Source of the DNA: Magicicada septendecula
Taxonomy: Eukaryota > Arthropoda > Insecta > Hemiptera > Cicadidae
Assembly (NCBI GenBank): GCA_034769895.1
Contig: JAWRYS010001454.1
Coordinates: forward strand, 310,001-374,000
Reading direction: 5' to 3'
DNA length: 64,000 nucleotides
Shown one piece after another: positions 34,601-45,693 of the stretch. The translations under genes were made by a program, and so were the position numbers. The notes under the pieces are model-generated. The model had not been told where the DNA came from and did no database searches. It saw only the letters and a list, made by a program, of their open reading frames with translations. Each line of letters starts with the position of its first letter. The stretch's first letter is position 1.

Positions 34601-36211
34601 GATTAATAAAAAACTTATGAATATTATAAGATTTTCTGTCATTTCCGAATGGGAATGAACGCGTCATAGCTGAGTCTCGAACCGAAAGCATAGACGCTAA
34701 AAATTAAAATTTTAATATAACCAAGGCATTTGGGGTAGAGAGTACAGACTTCTACACCAATAGGATGATCTGATTTTACCAGACGCGAGAAGGAGCTTCG
34801 ATGAGAAGAATTAATTGTCTTTCAGCCACCGATGCGAGCGGAGCCCGCGACAGTCATCAAGAAAACATTTTGAAATGTGCGCGTCAGATAGTAAACAATT
34901 ATAACTAATCTGAACTGAAGACTAATTTTTTTCTCGTGTGACAGTGCTACGAATAATAAAGTGAATTATTAAAACATTGCCAGTGTATAATAAAGGCAAT
35001 GTTAAGTGAAATATGCAGGGAGTATTATCAGTTAATGAATTTTAAAATAAAATGAAAATATAATTTTCGTCAGTTGACGAATATTATAGCGGACTACGTT
35101 AGCCAAGCACACACTATGCATGGTTAATCTAGCGAACGATGATATATTATCAGACACAATGAATAAAAGTTCTCGTTTAATTTAATAATGGTATTTAATT
35201 AAAATATTTTGATATTTGTGTAAGAAAAAATAATAACAGAAGTCGAAGTAATGATAAATACCGCAAACAACACTTGTAAAATATAGTCGCTTACTTGACT
35301 ACAATCCCAGTTGTACTTGATAAATAATGATTTTACATACGAGAACAATCACTGCCGTTAATTATCCATCTTATTACGATAAATAATGTTTTTGAAAATA
35401 GTATTAAGATTTCAATAATATTAAATAACTTATTTTATTAACTTACTCTCATCTATAGGTAAACTAACCTATAACCAACAAATATTTCTTTGCCAACAGA
35501 GAGTCACGCCAGTCATTAACAATACTTTTTTGAATAGACTCAATAAGAAGAATGTTTCTATTATTTATCAAATCCAGTTCATAATAATAATTAAACCAGT
35601 AATATTGTTTTATAGTGTAACGGTTATAACACGTGTTACACAGCTTTGAACAACTAACTGCAGCACACCTGCTGTACGACAATACGGTAATTTTAATATC
35701 GTATTGAGGTTAACTATTTTTAATTTGTTATCTTTTGATCATTTATATGAATAAATATTATTCTTAACAAACATCTTTGTATCTTGCATTATGTAAATTC
35801 AAAGAATCCATGAAAATTTGGTAACTATAATAACCAAAATTAACATAACAAGAATTACCATAATATTGTATATTGTACCAGTGTTACCAGCCCTGAGCTG
35901 AAGAATTTTCAGAAAATAATTAACTTTGTTGTTTTAAAGATTTATTTATTGTTTTAAAAAAGGATTTCATTTAATTTAACTAATGTTAATAAACGCCTAA
36001 ATATCTTACCAGTGAACAGAGAGTATTTATTTCTTTTAAATAGGCACAAATAACTTGTATTTTAGAAGCAATTGTTTCTCAAGGTGGCGGAAATATTCCA
36101 GCGGCCAGTATTTGAATATTCAATCCACGATTAAGTATCATTATCATTTTATTACTGTGTATATGTTAATATCAAGGTGAAGTGTTTTGTGTGTTATTCA
36201 TGTCTTTCCAG
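34601..36211. other. AT-rich DNA with a GC-richer patch
   Basis: A GC-richer patch at about 34640-34870 recalls the promoter-like patch of the long LTRs. The rest is AT-rich. The minus-strand ORF at 35464-35682 has no domain. Confidence 0.4.
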
Positions 36212-36256
36212 TGAGATAGAGCAACATATTAGGAAGATTGAAGACGTTCACGGATG
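36212..36256 (+). CDS. Candidate 45-nt internal exon of an unknown host gene
   Basis: A strong acceptor (TTATTCATGTCTTTCCAG, ending 36211) and a strong donor (GGATG|GTAAGT, exon end 36256) lie 45 nt apart. With entry one base into a codon the segment reads EIEQHIRKIEDVHG and ends TG, so an exon of this phase keeps frame (45 = 15 codons). The peptide looks like real protein rather than AT-rich noise, but I cannot name the gene and see no neighbouring exons. If real, this part of the window lies in a large plus-strand intron. Both splice sites could be coincidental. Confidence 0.3.
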
Positions 36257-36839
36257 GTAAGTGGGGAGGTAGATACATCAAGAGAACAGTTATTACAGTC
36301 CTTTTAAACATAAACATTATTTTAAACATAAACATTACTATTTCAATTAATTATTAAACAACAAAAAACAACACCAATCATTGATAATTATATTACGACG
36401 TGAGGATTGAAGAGTAATACTATTGAATCAATTACAAGTTAATTTAAAACAAAACACTACACTCAATCACTCGACGTCGTTTAGTTAGAATATTTGTAAT
36501 TTCTTAGTTACTAAAAATTTTAATTACTTCGACGCCTTTTAAATATTTGATATCCAGCATTTGTATGTGAGTATCAAATATAAACTTTATATATAGGAGG
36601 GGTCAATTCTACAATGTATGAACAAATTTCCATTTCATTCATTGTCACAGGTTAGGAAATAGAAATAGAAATATTATGAACATATAAATAAATGTTATTA
36701 TTTACAAGAAGATATCAGAGTTTTCTGCAAAATGTATTTTAAGCCTTAAGCAATAAAGTGTTTGTCCATTTATTTACCTAACAATAGTTAGTTTTCAAAA
36801 TGTGAAGTTTAATATTCTAATTCTCCTACTCCTATGGCG

Positions 36840-36989
36840 CTACAGCCCAAGTCGCGCCCTGGCCTCCACTAATCTCCGCCTCCAATCCACTCTATCCATT
36901 GCAGCCGTCCTCCAGTTTCTTATCCCCATGTCCCTCGCGTCCTCTGCAACGCCATCTTCCCACATCTTCCTCGGTCTGCCTCTAGGCCT
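36840..36989 (-). pseudogene. LINE ORF2 C-terminal tail
   Basis: The minus strand reads RPRGRPRKMWEDGVAEDARD, then WRTAAMDRVDWRRRLVEARA and RLGL before TAG (36842-36840). This is the typical LINE C-terminus ('GRPR.RW.D.V..D......W...A.DR..W'). The 3' side has CGCCATAGGAGTAGGAGAAT, then AT-rich flank. The 5' truncation point is about 26 bp from the left end of the Gypsy element. Confidence 0.8.
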
Positions 36990-38470
36990 CTAGGTATTAA
37001 TATTCTAATACATATTGTAATATAATTTATTACAAATATAAATAATAAAGATAGCAAGAATTATTGTGATACTAACAAATGTTGTCTGAATCTCGGTGTT
37101 GAACTCGCCGACGATACAGCTCCACTTTGGATTCACCAATTGGTAATTATTCCCAATCACAAAGAATAAATTAAATATAAATAATGTATTATAATAAAGT
37201 GTGATTGGTTGATAATAAAAATTTTTGTAAGTTATAAAATTTTACTTATATATTATTTTTTTGTTTAATTGATTAGATCAATTAATTAAGAAATAATTAA
37301 TTAATTGTGTGTGTGCTTTAATTACTTGCAATTTAATAAGTATGAATTTGTAGTTCAAATCTATTTGAACTATTAATAATTTAATTGTGTAGTCAGATCT
37401 GTTGGTTCTCTCTCTGCTGACTTTGCTCTTCTTATTTCTCTCAAATATTTATTTTATCCCAGTAATTTATTTTTTAGAAGACAAAATAGCTAACATTCAC
37501 TATACAAATAAATACAAACTCATATAACAGAATAATGGTGTTCATTTATTTACATTTAAAATTATGCGCCATTCAGGCTGCGCATGTCCCAGGCATTGGT
37601 TAATATCTGCTCCAGTCGGTAGCGAACAAGATTGACAAAATATTTTTTTACAAGATTAATGAATTACGATTCTTTTAGCGAGTCGACATGGTCAGAGGGC
37701 AAGGAACAAGATACAGTCTTACAGATATTTTTAAACTAAATTATTATGGCTGAAAAAACAATATTATTATGTAAATTGTCAATCATGAAAAGTAATATCG
37801 AACCATTCGTCGAAATGACGTCACTTGCTTCCAGCAGGCTGTGTACTTGGCTCGTTCGGAAAATAAGTATGGCCGCCGTAACCTCGATTTTCTCTGCTAT
37901 GCACTGCTAACTGGTTGAGCTTCTCCCACAGAAATAAATGAGTATTCCCTTCTCTGCGATGTTGGATTTGTCCTGGAATGTAGTGTAGAGTGTTCTCTCT
38001 TCTCCTGCGATGTCGTTTCGTGGTGGGTTACTGGTGAAGTGTCCGGTGTTCAAATATGTGTATTCGTGTTCTGCTAATATGGTTCAAAATCTTCTCAAAA
38101 TGGCCGTTGATTTCTTGTGCTTGAGTTAGATGGTGTTATTACTGTTGTTCGGAATTAGTGAGGTGTTAATTATTAACTGTTAGTGTTATTTTTATTTAGT
38201 TAACCTCTTTTACACTTTTCAAAGCTACACTCACGGTTTTACACAAAATTATACTTTTTCGGTCTTCTGTTAATAACTTCTCAACTAGTCGTATTAACGA
38301 TTAACAATAGACTAAACTCTGAACGTCGTCGTTTTAGGGTAATTTGTGATATGTCTTTTCCCTCTTTCCATTGTTTATTTATTAAAAGTACATGTCTTAG
38401 ATTTGGTTCATCATCTAAATATACATAATAGGTTTTTTTATTTATTACTGTATTTCATTTATTTCTTAAT

Positions 38471-38680
38471 CAGAATGATCACAGTTGCACACCACTATGT
38501 AAAAATTATCCCAATTAGCGCTTTCAAGCTTCACAGCCCATCGTCAGATTGGAATCCTTCCAATCTGACGATGGGCTGTGAAGCTTGAAAGCGCTAATTG
38601 GGATAATTTTTACATAGTGGTGTGCAACTGTGATCATTCTGATTGTGATTTCAACCACTAACACAAATTTCTTCATTAAA
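38471..38680 (+). mobile_element. Foldback element F3 (210 bp), hammerhead-like core, inside the 3' LTR only
   Basis: Flanked by the 15-bp direct repeat CATTTATTTCTTAAT (38456-38470 and 38681-38695). The other LTR has a single uninterrupted copy at the matching site, proving insertion. The element is a perfect 84-nt hairpin (arms 38471-38554 and 38558-38641, loop TCC) plus a 39-nt tail (ATTGTGATTTCAACCACTAA...). The second arm reads CTGACGA (38565-38571), T, stem GGGCT, loop GTGA, stem AGCTT, GAAAG. It codes for nothing and must have been mobilised in trans. Confidence 0.93.
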
Positions 38681-39957
38681 CATTTATTTCTTAATTTTAC
38701 AAAAATCTAACTACTCAGCAATATTGATTAATTAATTTTACATAATTGGATATATAGCTGGGTTTGTTTCAAGTTCATTTACGCCTAAAAATTACAATTT
38801 TTATAATCCTTGTAGGTCTCATATTTTGTACAAATTTAGTGTTTAAATGGTTTATAAGTGTTTTTTCTGATAATATTTCCATGGAATAATCTTAATAACT
38901 CCGTGATTATCTTTGTTGTTCATAATTTTGTTGTTAGAACACTTTAATATTGATTAATTTACTGTTTAGTCTGATTTGATTACCATTATAAGCCTAGTAT
39001 TATTTGTTTCCAAAAGAAGTTAATTTTCTTTCCTTTGTCATTCCATTCGTTATTAATTGTATCTGTACTAATTACATTTTCAATTTCTGTGTTGTATGGA
39101 CTGAATTTTATCCCCTATTATGTAGTTTGATTCTCTGATAGATAGTTTTGGTTTACATTACTGGTCTGTTTTTTCTAGATTGGTGTATTAGCTAATCTGC
39201 TTTGTACCTTTCATATGGTTTACAGTTTTAAATAAAATTATAACAATCCTATTTCCTACTTGCCTCTCTGCCTTACAAACTTGAAAATGAGTTAACATGG
39301 TTTTAAATACAACAAAACATCTTATTATCTACTATGTTTCCTATATCACCTAATTTTAACAAAAACATCTTATACCTACTATTTTTAACTGTATCATTCA
39401 ATGATAACAAAATATCTTGTTCTTATCATTTTTCATTATCCTATTTAATTATAACAAAAATATCTTATCCTACTTATTCCCTGGACATAATTTAATTAGA
39501 AAATAAAAAACTCTTATTACTAGTAATACTGTCAGTCATTAACTGTCTTTGGTATTTATGTCTCTTTTGGTATTATACTCAACTGTGATTATAAACATCT
39601 TATAACTATTATCACCTTATATCTAACATATTATTTGATTAACAATAAATACTAAACATTTTATTATTGGTTATACCCTCAATTGTGAACTGTCCTTTGG
39701 GTATTTATTATCTTTGTTACAATTTACTTAACTGTAATTAAAAAAAACATTTTATGAGTAATATGATTTCTTATATCTATTAAAAACAAAAGTCTTATCA
39801 CTAACAATGTTGTCAGCCCTTTTAAATAATTTCTATTTCCTACAATATTTTTTATTATAGTGTGTCACTGGTTATTCTCTACACTCACTGTAGTCTCTAA
39901 CTTTTGTTGTATTTTTTATGGTATTTCACCTTATATTTCTTACACTAATGGTAGTCT

Positions 39958-40120
39958 TTTGTTTTTACACTATGGTAGTTTTTGGTTTGTTTCTACACTA
40001 TTGGTAGTCTTTTGTTTTTACACTATGGTAGTTTTTGGTTTGTTTCTACACTATTGGTAGTCTTTTGTTTTTACACTATGGTAGTTTTTGGTTTGTTTCT
40101 ACACTATTGGTAGTCTTTTG
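39958..40120. repeat. 53-bp tandem repeat in the 3' LTR, three units
   Basis: Unit beginning TTGTTTTTACACTATGGTAG and containing TTTCTACACTATTGGTAGTC. The 5' LTR has one unit fewer at about 50870-50981. Identical 66-codon ORFs in both LTRs are by-products. Confidence 0.9.
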
Positions 40121-40670
40121 GTTGTTACATATAATACTTATATCTAGTTTACAACTCGGTTTTCCTTGATTGTATCTTGTAACTTGAGTTACGGGGTCTA
40201 AATATGTTAGTTTTAAATTTAGTTCAAAGGTATGTATTCCATTATTAACATTTTTGGAATAGCTCTTCTTATTTCTAGGCTCTTTGTAGGAATCTTGACA
40301 TATTTTGTCCTTTCTTCATTATTATATTAGTAAATTTCTTGTCTTGTGGTTTCTCTGCTTCTTGACCTTATAAATTTCCATTATTAATATTGGTTTCACC
40401 TTTTTATCTCCTTTTTCTTGTCTTTCCTTTTTACTGCTTCCCCAATCTACTGGGTATACTGCTGGTTTATTGGGTTTTTACATAGTAAGTTATTTTGACC
40501 GATAGTTTTCTTTGTTATTTTTTATTCTTATTAACATTTTATTGACTTAATATACAGTTTCTTTTGCTTAACCTTTAAACAATTCATTCTTCTCACTCAC
40601 TATGGACCTTTTCTGTTTATTTATGTTGCATTAAGTTAAAATTTTCAAGTGAAATTTTTGTTATGCTACA

Positions 40671-40692
40671 TATGCTCTCCTGTAAAAGTGAT
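40671..40692 (-). promoter_or_regulatory. Weak polypurine-tract candidate of the Gypsy element
   Basis: Next to the 3' LTR the minus strand reads ACAGGAGAGCATA then TGTAGCATAAC (the LTR). The purine run is short and separated from the LTR by CATA, so this is assigned by position rather than by a strong tract. Confidence 0.4.
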
Positions 40693-41938
40693 TAGTTCAG
40701 ATCATACTCTTAGTATAGATGAAATAATTACTACTAATTCTTTTTATTTACTATTTTTCTTCGTGATTACATGTTTTCACTTCATATACCTTCTTTTTCC
40801 ACCGTTGCTTCCTCTCAGATGATGTGTATCTCCTTCATTAGTTTCTTTCTTCATTAATAAGTGATCCTCAATCTTGTGTATAACATTATCATTTTATATA
40901 CTTTCTTATTTGGTGCTTCCTCACCAGTATGTTTACTCCCTAACATTCCCTAACAAATTAATTGGAACAGTTCAGAGTGGCACTTTTGGCTTCAATCCCT
41001 GCTGTCCAATACTTCAATTAATTGAGTCCAGAGGCATTATCATCTCTGCTCAAAATATAAGACTAATGGCATTTTCTACATCCAGTCATAAAAATAAATA
41101 ATCAGTAAAAGTAGTCTCTTTTAACTAAAATAAACATCTTTAGATTCTTCACTTCATAATACTTTATATTAATTAATACTTTTATACACTTGACTCTTTT
41201 TCTCTATTAAAGCTTATTCCATATTATGTGGTTTAGGTATGTGGTATAATATACATTTCTTCATTCCATCATGTTTACATAGTAATTAGCATTTATATTT
41301 ATTTTTTCTACCATCTGGTATCCAATGAGTTATTTTTATTGCTCATGGCATAACATTAATTAATTTTTTATCACTCATCACTGTAACAGTGGTTATTGCA
41401 ACAATTATCATTAATAGTACCAGGGTTTTTGGTTTCTGGTCTTAATATTTGGTCTCTAGAGAGTTTGAGAGAGAGTTTTTACATTTGTACTCCATTACCT
41501 TCAAATTCTTTTATATGAGAGTTCACTCGAATTATGAGTGTGATTCGTTCTTACTCTTTTAGAATTTTGTATCTCTTTCTTACAAAATCTCTTTTCGTAT
41601 TTAAGAGTTATTTCTCATCATTCGTATGAGTAATGATATGAGTTTACTATTTTTTAACTTTAGATATTTTTATTCAATTAAATTCTTTCTTATTCATAGT
41701 AGTTTTTCAAATATTTTGGTGTAAGTTCTACTTACTATTGTTTTGAATTTTGAAATTTTTTATTCATCAAAATTCTTTTCGTTTATTCATAATTCTTCGA
41801 ATGTTTGGTGTAAGTTGTACTTACTAACTTTTGGAATTTTGAAAATTTTTTATTCATCAAAATTCTTTTTTCATTCTTAATAGTCCTTCAAATGATCAGT
41901 GTAATTAGTACTTACTATTTTTTGAATTTTGAAATTTT
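40693..41938 (-). other. 3' non-coding region of the Gypsy element
   Basis: About 1.25 kb between the pol stop and the 3' LTR, T-rich on the plus strand. It includes an 82-bp tandem repeat (41690-41940) and a GC-richer spot near 40960-41040. No envelope-type frame, signal peptide or membrane segment was found on the coding strand. Confidence 0.7.
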
Positions 41939-41940
41939 TT
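41690..41940. repeat. Roughly 82-bp tandem repeat after pol, three imperfect units
   Basis: Units share GTGTAAGTTGTACTTACTA and TTTTGAATTTTGAAATTTTT, followed by TTATTCATCAAAATTCTTTT. They abut and slightly overlap the pol stop codon. Confidence 0.8.
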
Positions 41941-43888
41941 AACTCTCCTCTAAATATTTTTTAATTGATAATTGATTATAAGTTCCTTTTACTATATTTG
42001 AAATGATATCCTTTAATACATACGTATTGTTATTATTGTTTTTAATAATCAGGTATGGGCCGGTATACAGCAGTAACAACTTTTTGGTAATGCCTTCCAA
42101 AGTACTGGGTAATTCCCTGTTTTTTAGTAGTACCTTTTCTCCGACTTCATAGCTTATTATTTTCTTAATCGCCTTTTGATACTTGTTCTTGCGCCTTTCA
42201 TGGTCTTCTGCCAATTTATTGTAGAATCTGATTCGATTGAATCTGTATTCTTGACTCACGGGGAATTCTATTATGTCTTGTGTTTCTCTTGGAGGCGGTT
42301 TTTCATACATTGCCGTGTATGGCGTGGTACCTATAGCGGGGTGATATGACAAATTAAGGAATTCTTCAGTAGCTAATAAATATTCTTGCCACTTCCTTTG
42401 TTGATTATAGCAATAAGTCCGTAATATTCTTCCGACTTCTCGCAGTACCCTCTCTGCTAGATTGCTGCTGGGGTGGTAGACAGATGTCTTGTATGTCTTA
42501 ATGCCCAACGTATTTAGAGTGTTTCTCCACCTCCAACCCTTAAATTGCGTTGCATGGTCTGTGATTATGGATGCCGGGCTCCCTATTTCGGGAATGTAAT
42601 GATTTGTTATTACTCCTAGAGTCTTCAAAGTGGTGGCTCTGTTCACAGGGTACAGTTTTGTGAATTTTGTGAAGTGATCCATCATGATAATAATGTATTT
42701 GTATCGATGGCGTCCGCCACTGCGGGGAAATGGACCACAGATGTCCAGGAAGACCTTTTCCAGTTTGGCTTGTGAGGTAATTGGTATCATCATACCCTCT
42801 TTTCTCTCATTGTTGGTTTTCACCAATTGACATATCAAACAGGTTTTGAGGTAGTTTCTCGTCTTTCTATTTATACTTTTTATATGACAATTCTCTTCTA
42901 TCGCCTTGATCACCTTCATGGCTCCCATGTGACCGTATCGTATATGATAGTCCAGGATGATATCCTTTTCGATCGTAGTAGGGATCATGATCTTCCATAT
43001 CTCTTCATCAAGGGATGTTTTGATGAATAATATTTCTTTATGTACACAATAAAATTTGGTTATTGTGTCATCTTGGTTGGAGAGACGAAGTTTAATGTGG
43101 TTTAACTTCGGGTCGGACTGCTGGTGTTTGCTGATGTCCTGCACTATCTTTTCTAAATCGGATCTGTCCTTAATAATATTATAGATTTTCAAAATGCTCT
43201 CCTTTTCGCCTTCGAACGTTTGTTCTTCCAGATTTACTCTCGACAACACGTCGGCTACTACATTTTTACTTCCAGGAACATACTCCCACTGTATATCGTA
43301 TTCCTGCAGGGCAAGTACCCATCTGGTCAATCTGCCATGGCTTAACTTGCATCTTCTCAGAAATGATATAGATTTGTGATCTGTTCGAACGGTCACTGGA
43401 TATCCGAGGATATACGTCCGAAACTTCCCACAGGCAAAGACTACACTTAGCAGTTCCTTTTCCGTCACATTATAGTTCTTTTCACACTGGTTAAGGGTTC
43501 TACTAGCAAAGCTCACTACTAGATGGTTTCCACTTTCGTCTTCTTGGTACAGTGTTGATCCCAAGGTAATGTTACTAGCGTCACAGTTTAGAAAGAAGGG
43601 TCGGTTAAAATCCGGATGGTTGAGAATTACTGCTTCTAAGAATTTCTCTTTAATTGATTTGAAGGTTTCGTCTTGTTCTTGACCCCATCGCCATTTATTC
43701 TTGGACGATAACTGGTACTGAAACCGGGCCGTCAGTTCGGAATAATTATTTTGGAACTTCCTATAGTAGTTACACAGGCCTAAAAATGATTGTAGTTGCC
43801 TTCTGTTTTTTGGTATAGGGAATCGTTGTATGGCGTCTACTTTTTCTGTTGATGGTGTTATTCCTTGACTGTTTAACTGGAAACCCAA
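41939..43888 (-). CDS. Gypsy pol 3' portion: RT thumb, RNase H and integrase, open frame
   Basis: A 649-codon open stretch after the TAG at 43894-43892. RNase H has CDAS, the Glu of EKELLSVV, TDHKS and the Asp of VVADVLSR, so its acidic residues are intact. Integrase has an HHCC zinc finger (HIRYGHMG ... CLICQ), then catalytic Asp in VFLDICGPF, Asp in IITDHATQF and Glu in HPSSNLAERVLRE. There are 34 residues between the last two by my count, one fewer than usual DD35E spacing. The C-terminus has a GPY/F-type module (LLLYTGPYLIIKNN) and no chromodomain. There is no proper start, so it would be made only as part of Gag-Pol. Confidence 0.93.
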   Translation of the reverse strand: MGFQLNSQGITPSTEKVDAIQRFPIPKNRRQLQSFLGLCNYYRKFQNNYSELTARFQYQLSSKNKWRWGQEQDETFKSIKEKFLEAVILNHPDFNRPFFLNCDASNITLGSTLYQEDESGNHLVVSFASRTLNQCEKNYNVTEKELLSVVFACGKFRTYILGYPVTVRTDHKSISFLRRCKLSHGRLTRWVLALQEYDIQWEYVPGSKNVVADVLSRVNLEEQTFEGEKESILKIYNIIKDRSDLEKIVQDISKHQQSDPKLNHIKLRLSNQDDTITKFYCVHKEILFIKTSLDEEIWKIMIPTTIEKDIILDYHIRYGHMGAMKVIKAIEENCHIKSINRKTRNYLKTCLICQLVKTNNERKEGMMIPITSQAKLEKVFLDICGPFPRSGGRHRYKYIIIMMDHFTKFTKLYPVNRATTLKTLGVITNHYIPEIGSPASIITDHATQFKGWRWRNTLNTLGIKTYKTSVYHPSSNLAERVLREVGRILRTYCYNQQRKWQEYLLATEEFLNLSYHPAIGTTPYTAMYEKPPPRETQDIIEFPVSQEYRFNRIRFYNKLAEDHERRKNKYQKAIKKIISYEVGEKVLLKNRELPSTLEGITKKLLLLYTGPYLIIKNNNNNTYVLKDIISNIVKGTYNQLSIKKYLEES

Positions 43889-45070
43889 GAACTATACTTC
43901 TTTAGCTATAAGCTTGGACTTGTCTAGTTTAAGGGTAACATTATTTTCAGCCAGCTTCTTCAAGACATGCTCCACACGGTAACAGTGTACTTCCCAATTG
44001 GTTGATGTTATTAGAAGATCATCAACATAGACAGTCGTGAATTGGAGCGCTTCTGGTCCGAGTATATGATCCATACAGGCGACAAAAACAGCTACTGAGT
44101 TCACCAACCCGAAGGGCAAACTCTTAAACTGATAGTTGCGCCCTTCGAAGATGAACGCCATGTATTGCCGGCTTGCTGGGTGCAACTCCACCTGCCAATA
44201 GCCGCAAACGGTATCCCACGTGGTAATGAACTTCGTTCAGTGAAATCTCTTCAATATCTCATCAATTTCGCCAGGTGAGGTACGATCGTTAATAATCATT
44301 TTATTTATCTCACGTGCGTCAAGGCAAAGCCTTACCTTCCCATTTTTCTTTTGTATAGCCACAATTGGGCTAGTGTATGGCGATTGACTGCTCTCGATAA
44401 TATCTTTACTGATCATATTCTGGATCTCTGTGCGTACGGCTTCCTTCAAAGATTGTGCTATGGGATACGACTTTCGATTAAATTCTACCGGTTCTCTGAA
44501 TCGTATGGAACATTGGTAGTTCCGGATCTTTCCAGGTTCGTCCGAAAATACAGCTCGATATTTTTCATATATGTTGACTAATTGATTCAGCTGGTTTTCC
44601 TCTAATTGCTCGGTAGTATTGTGGCACTGGAAGTCACGTATCTCCTGAATCTTTTGTTGCCATAGGTCATCCTCCGAATCCTGATGTACTGGCTTGTTGT
44701 TTGTCGAGTAGTTTGGCAAGTAATTCACCTTATCTTTGTGGTCGAGAAGTTGTCTGGAGTCTAACATCTTGTTGTTAGTTAAGTTAGCTACCCAGGTCGA
44801 ACCTTCAGAAAAGAGTGATACCCTTCCTCGGCACAAGTCGATAACTGCTGAGTTTCTGCGCAATATGTCACATCCTATCATGATGTTGAAAGGTAATCCG
44901 GCTGCAACAAAAAATATCATATCCACACTAATGCCCTGACTGTTGACACTTAGGGATACCTGTTTTCTTATGGTCTTGTTCTGTCTGCCGGTAGCTCCTA
45001 CAAGTACAATATTATTAATAGGTAGTACCGGTAAGTTTTTGTGGCATTCCTGCTGTATCCGGTCCAACTC

Positions 45071-45499
45071 TGTTTAAACTTTGTACTTGTTTATCAGCTG
45101 TACGCGGTGTACCGCCGCAATGCGGCACGCGCGGATGACGTCACGCGCTTATCAAACGCTGCAGCCGGTCCTCACCGCCGGCTACAGGCAAGTTTAGATT
45201 AGTTTCTAACAAGGCTCCGAGCGCATCTCTCGTTAAACACTTCTCTTCCAGACGCGGCTTCTGGATATTTTTTAATATCCATTCATAAGATTCTATTTAA
45301 TTCAATTTGCCTGCGTCCATCTACAATGGACCACGATTTCATTCAAAATTAATTTTCGGGCGTTATTGCCCCAAATGCATCCGCACGTGCCGATCATAAC
45401 TAATAATCAAAATTGTCAATAAACGCATGTTCAATATTCGCAATACAGTCCACTTCTTTCTAATGTAATCCAGCCTTTCCTGATTAGCGTCTTTGGAAT
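45071..45499. mobile_element. 429-bp insertion in the Gypsy protease, possible solo LTR
   Basis: Bounded by the direct repeat AACTC (45066-45070 and 45500-45504). Discounting the insert and one repeat copy restores the protease frame across NNRELDRIQQ, proving a precise insertion. It starts TGTTTAAACTTTG and ends CTTTGGAAT (or GGAATA with a 4-bp duplication), is GC-richer than the host element in its left half, and contains TGACGTCA (45133). A 5-bp duplication and TG start suggest a degenerate solo LTR (BEL/Pao-like), but the expected CA end is missing. A non-autonomous DNA element is the alternative. Confidence 0.75.
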
Positions 45500-45504
45500 A
45501 ACTC

Positions 45505-45693
45505 GCGATTATTCAAGAGTTTCCAAACCGCAACAAACTCATTACGATTTATTATAGAGACATTGGCTCCAGTGTTTATCATTATAGGAACAGAAATACC
45601 CTCAATTTCTGCAATTATATATATTATTTCATTGTGATTATTATTAATGTTAATTTCGTTTTCTTCTAGCAAGTCCTTACGGATATCTTTCAA
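45505..45693 (-). pseudogene. Gypsy protease N-terminal part with mutated active site
   Basis: Encodes IAEIEGISVPIMINTGANVS, the first half of a retroviral-type aspartic protease. The catalytic D of D-T-G is N, a single G-to-A change on the coding strand. The frame ends shortly after entering the 429-bp insertion. Such a protease would be inactive even without the insertion. Confidence 0.9.

Larger units (their letters stand above)
37016..40670 (-). repeat. 3' LTR of the Gypsy element (3655 bp)
   Basis: Starts TGTAATATAATT and ends ATGCTACA. It matches 48154-51530 throughout. It is 278 bp longer, accounted for by a 225-bp foldback insertion plus duplication (38456-38680) and one extra 53-bp tandem unit. 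The patch at about 37800-38030 is GC-richer and contains TGACGTCA (37814). Frames within (38346-38588, 39860-40060) are not genes. Confidence 0.97.

Noticed and set aside
36073..36090. CA-AGG-TGGCGG as an LTR/primer-site junction on the plus strand
   Set aside because: The following bases do not resemble a tRNA complement and no LTR pair was found.
36802..36993. 63-codon plus-strand ORF
   Set aside because: Antisense shadow of the LINE C-terminal fragment.
40671..41938. Envelope gene of the Gypsy element
   Set aside because: No long frame, signal peptide or membrane segment on the coding strand between pol and the 3' LTR.
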